The translations under genes and the position numbers were made by a program. A DNA stretch of 64,000 nt from Pelagibius sp040217155. GTDB taxonomy: Bacteria > Pseudomonadota > Alphaproteobacteria > Kiloniellales > Kiloniellaceae. This document shows, piece by piece, positions 58,303 through 64,000 of the stretch. Location of the stretch: assembly GCA_040217155.1 (NCBI GenBank), contig JAVJNS010000011.1:62001-126000 (forward strand), read 5' to 3'. The notes beneath the pieces were generated by a model. It saw only the letters and a list, made by a program, of their open reading frames with translations, was not told where the DNA came from and made no database searches. The number at the start of each line of letters is the position of its first letter. The first letter of the stretch is position 1.

Positions 58303-59196
58303 ATGTCCATACTTCCCTTCGACGACCGCGACGGCGTCATCTGGTACGACGGCGAACTGCTGCCCTGGCGGGACGCCAGGCTGCACCCCCTCACGCACGG
58401 CCTGCACTACGGCTCCTGCGTCTTCGAGGGCGAGCGCTCCTACGCCGGGCGCATCTTCAAGATGGCGGAGCACCATGACCGGCTGCTGAAATCCGGCAAG
58501 ATTCTGGGCTTTCAGGTGCCCTACAGCCGCGAGGAGATCGACGCCGCGGCCACGGCGGTACTGGAGGCCAACGGCATCACCGACGGCTATGTCCGCCCGG
58601 TGGCCTGGCGCGGCAGCGAGATGATGGCGGTCTCGGCCCAGCAGACCAAGATCCATGTCGCCGTCGCCGCCTGGCAGTGGCCGGCCTATTTCAGCCCGGA
58701 AGCGCGCATGAAGGGCATCCGCATGACCTTCGCCGACTGGAAACGCCCGTCGCCGGAGACCGCGCCCTGCAATTCCAAGGCCGCCGGCCTCTACATGATC
58801 TGCACTCTCTCCAAGCACGCCGCCGAAGCCAAGGGCTATGCCGATGCGCTGATGCTCGATTATCGTGGCTTGATCGCGGAAGCAACAGGTGCCAACGTGT
58901 TCCTGGTGCAGGACGGCAAAATCCATACGCCGACACCGGACTGCTTCCTCGACGGTATCACCCGCCGCACCGTGATCGAGCTCGCGAAGCATCGCGGCTA
59001 TGACGTCATCGAGCGGGCGATCAAGCCGGAGGAGTTGGCTCACACCCAGGAGGTGTTCTTGACGGGAACCGCTGTGGAGGTGACGCCGGTGGCGGAGATC
59101 GACGACTACAAGTTCCAGGCGGGCGAGATCACCCGCAACCTGATGAACGACTACGACGCCTTGGTGCGCAAGCACGCGGCGGCCAGCGCCGCCTAG
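58303..59196 (+). CDS. ilvE: Branched-chain amino acid aminotransferase
   Basis: A 297-aa class IV PLP aminotransferase that transaminates Leu, Ile and Val. Seen: GVIWYDGELLPWRDARLHPL, THGLHYGSCVFEGERSYAGR, YVRPVAWRG, NSKAAGLYMICTLSKHAAEA with the PLP Lys near AKGYADALML, and the cofactor phosphate loop EATGANVFLVQDG. AAGGACG precedes the ATG. A strong terminator follows. Confidence 0.96.
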   Translation: MSILPFDDRDGVIWYDGELLPWRDARLHPLTHGLHYGSCVFEGERSYAGRIFKMAEHHDRLLKSGKILGFQVPYSREEIDAAATAVLEANGITDGYVRPVAWRGSEMMAVSAQQTKIHVAVAAWQWPAYFSPEARMKGIRMTFADWKRPSPETAPCNSKAAGLYMICTLSKHAAEAKGYADALMLDYRGLIAEATGANVFLVQDGKIHTPTPDCFLDGITRRTVIELAKHRGYDVIERAIKPEELAHTQEVFLTGTAVEVTPVAEIDDYKFQAGEITRNLMNDYDALVRKHAAASAA

Positions 59197-59224
59197 CGCC
59201 GCAACACACCGGTCTGATGCAGGA

Positions 59225-59267
59225 CCGGGCGGCGCCGAGAGGGGCGCCGCCCGGTTTTCTTTTTTTG
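59225..59267 (+). terminator. Intrinsic terminator of ilvE
   Basis: CCGGGCGGCGCC (59225-59236) pairs with GGCGCCGCCCGG (59243-59254), a perfect 12-bp stem with a 6-nt loop and a long T-rich tract (59255-59267). Confidence 0.92.
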
Positions 59268-59316
59268 GGTCCGACTTTTTTGTGAAACGCATTCTTTGGA
59301 GTGAGGAGATTCAGTG

Positions 59317-59823
59317 ATGTCCCGTGCTTTCGTGAAGGAAGACGACGCCGGCGCCCCGGAAGAAAAGGTCGACCTGCCGATAAGCGCGCACCCCAACTTC
59401 GTGACGCCGGCGGGCCTGCAGATGCTGCGCGACAAGGCCAAGGAATACGAGGACGAGCGCGCGGCGCTGAAATCACACGACAGCGAGCTTTCCAGCCAGT
59501 CGCACCTGCCGCGCGTCGAGCAGGAACTGCGCTATTGGGAGGCGCGCCTGCGCACGGCGATCCCCGTGAACCTCGCCAAGCAGCCGCGCGACAAGGTCGC
59601 CTTCGGCGCCGTGGTCACCGTCGCCGACGAGGACGGCAAGGAGCGCGACTACGCCATCGTCGGCGAGGACGAGGCCGACCCCCAGGCCGGCAAGGTCTCC
59701 TATGTCTCGCCGCTGGCCCGCGCCCTCGACGGCGCCGCGGTCGGCGACAGCATCGTCTGGAAACGCCCGGCCGGCGACCAGGAACTGGAAGTCATGGCGA
59801 TCAGGTACGAGGAGGGGGAGTGA
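59317..59823 (+). CDS. GreA/GreB family transcription elongation factor
   Basis: A 168-aa Gre factor. The N-terminal part (residues 20-75) is the coiled-coil (AHPNFVTPAGLQMLRDKAKE, RVEQELRYWEARLRTAIPV); the C-terminal FKBP-like part contains VAFGAVVTVADEDGKERDYA, VSYVSPLARALDGAAVGDSI and the final strand. GreB-like proteins rescue backtracked RNA polymerase. GAGGAG lies eight bases before the ATG at 59317; a GTG three bases upstream is also present. The Asp/Glu tip residues are not obvious. Confidence 0.88.
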   Translation: MSRAFVKEDDAGAPEEKVDLPISAHPNFVTPAGLQMLRDKAKEYEDERAALKSHDSELSSQSHLPRVEQELRYWEARLRTAIPVNLAKQPRDKVAFGAVVTVADEDGKERDYAIVGEDEADPQAGKVSYVSPLARALDGAAVGDSIVWKRPAGDQELEVMAIRYEEGE

Positions 59824-59914
59824 CTCCGTTCTGTAGCGAGATCGTGGGCGGTTTGGGCAGAGAAGTGGCTTCGTCGCAGCATTTGCGAAGGCAGGCGAAG
59901 CCCGCAGTCCTAGA

Positions 59915-61303
59915 TCATCCCGAATCAGCAGAGTCCGAGTCGGGCGCGGTTGGCGCAACCGTGGGCGTTATCGCTTCCAGCTTGATGCTGTTTGCTTTCA
60001 CACGACTGGCGATATCGTCGTAGAGCGTTTGGACTTGTGCGGCGATTGCCGCAATTGCACCGGCATTCTCACCAGCCGCGATCTTTTCCTCTGCGGTTTT
60101 CTGTGCTTCCCCTTTTGTGCTGAAGATGAGTATGGCTTTGTCTCTTTCGATAGCTTTATCGAACAGGGTGTTAATGGCACCGAGGGCGCTTTCCAACACC
60201 TCCATATCTTCGTCAACTTCAGCCAAGACGGCTGTTGTTCCCGCTGAGACAGGGCTGTCGCTGTTGAGGGTTTCCCGCTTCTTTCTTAGATTCGTGATTG
60301 AAGCTGCCGCGCCGCTAAGGAGCTTTGCGATTGACTCCACGGAACTTGCCGCCACTCTCCGAACTGAATCGCCGTCAGTGACCGCGGCCGCGAGGGTGGT
60401 CGGCGCTCCGGCGGTCGCACCTTCCGTGGAGAGCTTCTCTAGATCGAAAGTTACGGCACCTTCGATGCCGGCACTTTGCAAGAGTTTGAGTGTTCGCTTC
60501 AGGCCGGGATCTTCACTCAGTTGTACCTGCTTGCTGGCATGCTCCAGGCCGGAAATAAGATTGCAAAACGAGTGATAACGTACCGAATCTGCCACTGCGT
60601 CTTCTACAGTGTAGTCTCCAATGTGCGCCTTGCGGCGGGCCTTAACGGATTCTAGAAGTTCCGTCCGTTTTGCCACAATGCCTCTGACGATGACTTCTGC
60701 CGTCAACTGTCTGAAGTTGGCGTCATTGCCCTCTGCTTTGACGCCGCTCGCGATAGCCGCGGCACCGGAAAAGGCGCGTGCCAGTCCGGCACCCGTCACA
60801 ATCGCACCGACGCCACCCAACGCCGTGGTCAAACTGCCAAGAGCGAAATTGAACCCGGTCTGATCTTTGCGAATCTGATCCAGGAAGTAGCTGCATTCTT
60901 GGTCGGAGGCACCGTTCAAGCGGGCTTGTACACTATTGCGTCTCCGTGTCTGAGTGTCTGCGCCCCCATAGCGCGGATCGTAAAACCCGTAGAAAGCATT
61001 CTCCAGTTCATCCAATCCCGAAGCGGCCACAGGATCATCTAAAAGATCATCTTGGATCTCTTTGAAAAATTTATTTCCTTCGGGCTTCTCAGACGCAGCA
61101 CCTAAATTGCGAAGGCCCTCGTAAGCCTCCGACCGTCCATACTGCCGAGGATCTAAAAACGCGACGAGATCGACCTTAGCGAACTTCTGTTGCCCCTCAA
61201 TGATCGGGTTTGCCGCGTTATCGGTTATAGCGAAGTTGGAGAAAAAGTCGCTGGTGCAACCCGACACGATGAATAGGCAGCCGAATACTATTGCATTGCG
61301 CAT
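59915..61303 (-). CDS. Orphan lipoprotein of unknown function
   Basis: A 462-aa predicted lipoprotein: MRNAIVFGCLFIVSGC with lipobox VSGC (Cys 16). The chain begins SDFFSNFAITDNAANPIIEG, has a QECSYFLDQIRKDQTGF segment, then a hydrophobic Gly/Ala-rich stretch (FALGSLTTALGGVGAIVTGA, about residues 155-195) that could insert in a membrane, and long helical Lys/Glu/Ala-rich regions ending in a Pro/Asp tail. I recognise no family. Codon use is less GC-biased than the neighbours, suggesting recent acquisition. No partner gene is adjacent. Confidence 0.78.
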   Translation of the reverse strand: MRNAIVFGCLFIVSGCTSDFFSNFAITDNAANPIIEGQQKFAKVDLVAFLDPRQYGRSEAYEGLRNLGAASEKPEGNKFFKEIQDDLLDDPVAASGLDELENAFYGFYDPRYGGADTQTRRRNSVQARLNGASDQECSYFLDQIRKDQTGFNFALGSLTTALGGVGAIVTGAGLARAFSGAAAIASGVKAEGNDANFRQLTAEVIVRGIVAKRTELLESVKARRKAHIGDYTVEDAVADSVRYHSFCNLISGLEHASKQVQLSEDPGLKRTLKLLQSAGIEGAVTFDLEKLSTEGATAGAPTTLAAAVTDGDSVRRVAASSVESIAKLLSGAAASITNLRKKRETLNSDSPVSAGTTAVLAEVDEDMEVLESALGAINTLFDKAIERDKAILIFSTKGEAQKTAEEKIAAGENAGAIAAIAAQVQTLYDDIASRVKANSIKLEAITPTVAPTAPDSDSADSG

Positions 61304-61627
61304 AATACCCCTCCCCCAATCGAACCGATGATGCTAGAGAGAAAATCTTTCAATAGCAACCATTGAGGGTATTTTATTGTTTGGATTCAGGCGACAAGGG
61401 ACTGGTTGGACCAAGGTAGCCGCTCTCGTGCCATCTCTCATGGCGGGAACTTTTCTTTGCATGAGATCGGCGGCGATTGCTACAAACCACCTGCTGCGTT
61501 GAGAGCGATCACACTCTCACTGTCTCTTGAACCTAGAGATTTGGAAGTGTTTGCCGAGTAACAGAATGAAGATGGATCTCGCTGGTGGGACGCTGCCGCG
61601 GAAGCGTCTTGTAAGATTATCTGCTGC
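61304..61627. other. Gene-free stretch before moaE
   Basis: 324 bp of lower-GC DNA. Only short frames without coding character are present (one on the plus strand from 61527 overlaps moaE and is a shadow). No promoter or repeat could be assigned with confidence. Confidence 0.6.
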
Positions 61628-62116
61628 TTATTCCGCCGCGTCGGGGTCGCGCTTGCTCCAGCGCGCGGCGGCGGTATCGTCGCTGTCGCGGGCGTCGACC
61701 CAGAGGGCGCCTTTGTCGGTCTCTTCCAGCTTCCAGAAGGGAGCCTTGGTCTTCAGCCAGTCCATGAGAAACTCGCAGGCCTCGAAGGCGGCCTGACGGT
61801 GGGACGAGGCGGCGGCGACCATGACGATCCGGTCGCCGGGCTCGAGGCGGCCGTGGCGGTGGATCACGAGGCTCGCTTCCAAGGGCCAGCGTTCCCTTGC
61901 CTCGGCCTCGATCTTGGCCAGCATCTTATCGGTCATGGCCGGGTAGTGTTCCAGGGTCATGGCGCTGATCTCGGAACCGCCGCCACCCTGGATGCCGACG
62001 TGGTCGCGCACCAGCCCGACGAAGACCGCGAGGCCGCCGATGGCGTGATTGCCCTTCGTGAGTTCGGACAATTCCTTGCCGACGTCGAAGTCCTGCTCCT
62101 GGACGCGGACGGTCAT
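61628..62116 (-). CDS. moaE: Molybdopterin synthase catalytic subunit
   Basis: A 162-aa MoaE that, with MoaD, adds dithiolene sulfur to precursor Z. Seen: GGLAVFVGLVRDHVGIQGGG, ALVIHRHGRLEPGDRIVMVA (here LVIHRHGRLEPGDRIVMVA), AFEACEFLMDWLKTKAPFWK with the catalytic Lys residues. Length typical. MoaD lies immediately upstream in the same direction with a two-base gap. Confidence 0.95.
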   Translation of the reverse strand: MTVRVQEQDFDVGKELSELTKGNHAIGGLAVFVGLVRDHVGIQGGGGSEISAMTLEHYPAMTDKMLAKIEAEARERWPLEASLVIHRHGRLEPGDRIVMVAAASSHRQAAFEACEFLMDWLKTKAPFWKLEETDKGALWVDARDSDDTAAARWSKRDPDAAE

Positions 62117-62118
62117 GG

Positions 62119-62370
62119 TCAGCCTCCCGTCACCGGCGGGAAGAGCGCGACCTCGTCGTTGGGGCCGATGGGATCGCCGGGCTTGGCATAGGTCTGGTTC
62201 ACCGCCACACGGATGGCGGCGCGGTCGGCGAGGGCGTCGGCGAATTCCGGCCCGCGGCCTTCCAGCCAGGACAGCAGTTCACCGACCGTGGCGACCTCCT
62301 GGGGCGGCGTCACGTCTTCCTCGGCGCGGCCGGTCTTGGTCTTGAGCCAGGAGAAATACAGCAGTTTCAC
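62119..62370 (-). CDS. moaD: Molybdopterin synthase sulfur carrier subunit
   Basis: An 83-aa ubiquitin-like sulfur carrier ending in the required Gly-Gly (LFPPVTGG), which is thiocarboxylated and delivers sulfur to MoaE. Seen: LLYFSWLKTKTGRAEEDVTP and IRVAVNQTYAKPGDPIGPND. A palindromic element lies in the 161-bp gap to moeA. Confidence 0.95.
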   Translation of the reverse strand: MKLLYFSWLKTKTGRAEEDVTPPQEVATVGELLSWLEGRGPEFADALADRAAIRVAVNQTYAKPGDPIGPNDEVALFPPVTGG

Positions 62371-62401
62371 GAGTGTTCTTTTCCAGTTTTCCTGTGGCCT
62401 G

Positions 62402-62512
62402 CTTCGCCCTTCGAGACGGCGCTTTCAGCGCCCCCTCAGGGTGAAGCTCCATTTTTAGAACTCCGGCCTCATCCCGAGGAGCTTGCGCCAGCAAGCGTCT
62501 CGAAGGATGGGC
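62402..62512. repeat. Palindromic intergenic repeat (RIME/REP-like)
   Basis: Outer arms CCTTCGAGACG (62408-62418) and CGTCTCGAAGG (62496-62506) are perfect complements. Inside are two smaller hairpins (GGCGCT-TTC-AGCGCC and GCTTGC-GCCA-GCAAGC). The sequence CCTTCGAGACG..CTCCTCGGGATGAG is of a type widely repeated in alphaproteobacterial intergenic DNA; only this copy is in the window. Confidence 0.8.
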
Positions 62513-62531
62513 CATCAGCTAGAAATATAGC

Positions 62532-63812
62532 CTACTGCGCCACTTCGCTGAAGGGCAGGAAATCGACCATCGCGCCGGCCTCCAGGCGGGTCAAGTCCTC
62601 GGGCAGTTCGATGAGGCCGTCGGCGGCGACCAGGGAGGAGAGGATGCCGGCGCCCTCGCGCGGGAACTTCTCGGCGGTGAGGTCCCCGGCCGCGTCGCCG
62701 GTCAGGCGCGCCCGCACCCATTCGCGGCGGTCCTTCTTCTTCTTGTGGTCGAAACCGGCGCGCACCCGGAAGGTATGCGGCGGCGTGTCGTCGCCGCCCA
62801 TCATGCGCAGGATCAGGGGCCGCACGATGGTGAGGAAGGTGACCACCACGGCGACCGGGTTGCCGGGCAGGCCGACGAAAGGGATGCGCCCGACCTGGCC
62901 CAGGGCGATGGGGCGGCCCGGCTTCACCGCCAGGCGCCAGAGGTGCAGCTTGCCGAGCGCCTCGACGGCGGTCTTCACATGGTCTTCCTCGCCGACCGAG
63001 ACGCCGCCGGAGGTGACCAGCAGGTCGTGCCGGTCTTCGGCGCCGGCGAGCGCGTCGCGCACCGCGTCCAGCCTGTCCGGCAGGATGCCGAGGTCGTCCA
63101 CGTCGCAGCCGAGGCCGGTCAGCAAGGCATGAATGGTGTAGCGGTTGGAATCGTAAATCATGCCGGGATCGAGCGGGCTGCCCGGCTCGCGCAGCTCGTC
63201 GCCGGTGGAGAACAGGCCGACTCTGAGCCGGGTCGAGACCAGCACCTCGCGGCGGCCCACAGCGGCGGCCTGGCCGACGTCCTGCGGGCGTAGTTTCTGG
63301 CCTCGGCGCAGCACGATATCGCCCTTGGCGACGTCCTCGCCGGCCCTGCGGGCGTTGGATCCTTTTTTGATGCCGGGGCGGATGGTCACCCAGGGCGCTT
63401 CCGGGTCGCCGTTGGATTCGCAGTCTTCCTGCATCATCACCGTGTCGGGGCCTCCGCCCTCTCCGGCCGGCAGGCGGGCACCGGTGAAGATGCGCAGCGC
63501 GGTGCCGCGCTGCGCCTTCGGCAGATCGGGCTGTCCGGCGGTGATGCGGCCGCTGACCGGCAGGCGGGTGTCGCCCTCCGGGTCCAGGTCGGCATGCCAG
63601 ACCGCATAGCCGTCGACGGCGGAATTGGGCGCCGGCGGGATGTCGACCGGCGAGACGATGTCCTCGGCCAGGATGCGGCCCAGGGCGCCATGCAGAGGCA
63701 CCGGCTCGCTTTCCGTGACCGGCGTGACGGCCTCGGCCAGCAGCCTGCGCGCTTCGTCGACCCGCATCAGCGGACCGCCCTGGGCGAAGCAGTCGTCGCT
63801 GAGCTGCGCCAT
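62532..63812 (-). CDS. moeA: Molybdopterin molybdotransferase
   Basis: A 426-aa MoeA/Glp that inserts molybdate into MPT-AMP. Seen: LHGALGRILAEDIVSPVDIP, LRIFTGARLPAG, EDCESNGDPEAPWVTIRPG, DLLVTSGGVSVGEEDHVKTA and FVGLPGNPVAVVVTFLTIVR. ATG at 63812 fits the homologues' start; an upstream extension overlaps mobB. Lies four bases after the mobB stop region in a Moco gene cluster with moaD and moaE. Confidence 0.95.
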   Translation of the reverse strand: MAQLSDDCFAQGGPLMRVDEARRLLAEAVTPVTESEPVPLHGALGRILAEDIVSPVDIPPAPNSAVDGYAVWHADLDPEGDTRLPVSGRITAGQPDLPKAQRGTALRIFTGARLPAGEGGGPDTVMMQEDCESNGDPEAPWVTIRPGIKKGSNARRAGEDVAKGDIVLRRGQKLRPQDVGQAAAVGRREVLVSTRLRVGLFSTGDELREPGSPLDPGMIYDSNRYTIHALLTGLGCDVDDLGILPDRLDAVRDALAGAEDRHDLLVTSGGVSVGEEDHVKTAVEALGKLHLWRLAVKPGRPIALGQVGRIPFVGLPGNPVAVVVTFLTIVRPLILRMMGGDDTPPHTFRVRAGFDHKKKKDRREWVRARLTGDAAGDLTAEKFPREGAGILSSLVAADGLIELPEDLTRLEAGAMVDFLPFSEVAQ

Positions 63813-63816
63813 CGCC

Positions 63817-64000
63817 TTACTCCGCCGCTCCGGCGCGGCACCGCCCGACGAGACCGCAGTGGGCGACAATGAAATCGGCGACGGCCTCGACGTCGTTGAG
63901 GTCGAGGCGCGGCACCGGCAGGCCCGGCAGCTCCGCGTCGCTGGCCACGGCCACGACCCGGGGGTCGCCGGGCTGGATCAGCGGCTTGCCGTGGGCCGGG
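63817..64000 (-). CDS. mobB: Molybdopterin-guanine dinucleotide biosynthesis protein MobB (partial)
   Basis: Only the C-terminal 60 codons are in the window; the frame runs off the right edge. The tail LIQPGDPRVVAVASDAELPG, LPVPRLDLNDVEAVADFIVA matches the MobB C-terminus, which ends the GTP-binding domain. Next to moeA it completes a Moco assembly cluster. A MobA assignment is less likely. Confidence 0.75.
   Translation of the reverse strand, partial: PAHGKPLIQPGDPRVVAVASDAELPGLPVPRLDLNDVEAVADFIVAHCGLVGRCRAGAAE

Noticed and set aside
61527..61796. Plus-strand frame overlapping moaE
   Set aside because: Overlaps moaE over most of its length and shows no domain or start signal.

Overview
The window is a 64 kb stretch of high-GC, gene-dense DNA. 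Its gene content points to an alphaproteobacterium, most likely a marine or halotolerant member of Rhodospirillales in the broad sense. Supporting content: a petABC cytochrome bc1 operon, DUF1285 and DUF6111 proteins, a CC0125-type lipoprotein, a phasin (PHA storage), the MoxR-DUF58-DUF4159 membrane module, a prs-rplY-pth-ychF operon, and a complete ectoine pathway with its own aspartate kinase. The taxon is inferred from this content. No rRNA or tRNA gene and no CRISPR array was seen.

Layout. 1-6.7 kb: oxidoreductase and stress genes (EEP hydrolase fragment, glutathionyl-hydroquinone reductase, pirin, WrbA with a divergent LysR regulator, GNAT acetyltransferase behind a possible leader ORF, dienelactone hydrolase, TspO). 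6.7-13.6 kb: a four-gene leftward operon, MoxR ATPase, DUF58, BatA/DUF4159 protein and a vWA/GATase-like membrane protein. 13.7-18.1 kb: DUF1285, CoA-pyrophosphatase, DUF6111, CCA-adding enzyme, then leftward trmL-hemF. 18.2-21.05 kb: petABC with promoter and terminator. 21.1-28 kb: mtnP, a VOC protein, a lipoprotein and the prs-rplY-pth-ychF-DLH series. 28-33.4 kb: leftward rfaD, lgt, midA, pgeF and an M24-like gene, interrupted by three different repeat structures. 33.4-40.3 kb: PstS-like protein, UbiK-like factor, YbjN, proC, aldo/keto reductase, DUF6064, YbaK, TetR and a phasin with a well-formed promoter.

40.35-47.2 kb is an accessory island of lower GC. It holds an IS481 element, a heavy-metal P1B-ATPase translationally coupled to a UPF0114 membrane protein, a zf-TFIIB protein, gene debris, a decayed IS630 and an IS5 with an in-frame stop. 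The IS630/IS5 insertions sit exactly on the stop codon of the neighbouring flavodoxin gene, so the order of events can be read.

47.2-53.2 kb: flavodoxin, a small acidic protein, and the ectoine operon (ectA-ectB-ectC-ask, leftward) with a divergent MarR-type EctR. Between ectA and ectB a 14-bp tandem repeat creates three overlapping four-codon ORFs. 53.2-59.8 kb: a conserved small protein with a possible ATT start, CsaA, a degenerate receiver protein, a MarR/OmpR/histidine-kinase operon divergent from ilvE, and a GreA/GreB-type factor. 59.9-61.3 kb: an orphan 462-aa lipoprotein. 61.6-64 kb: molybdenum cofactor genes moaE, moaD, moeA and mobB (cut by the window edge).

The most unusual signals are non-coding or at gene junctions: the MKAA mini-ORF chain, a structured dispersed element found 3' of two genes, a 27-bp perfect snapback repeat at trmL/hemF, a G4-type heptamer repeat, and a leader ORF rich in AGA/CGA codons.
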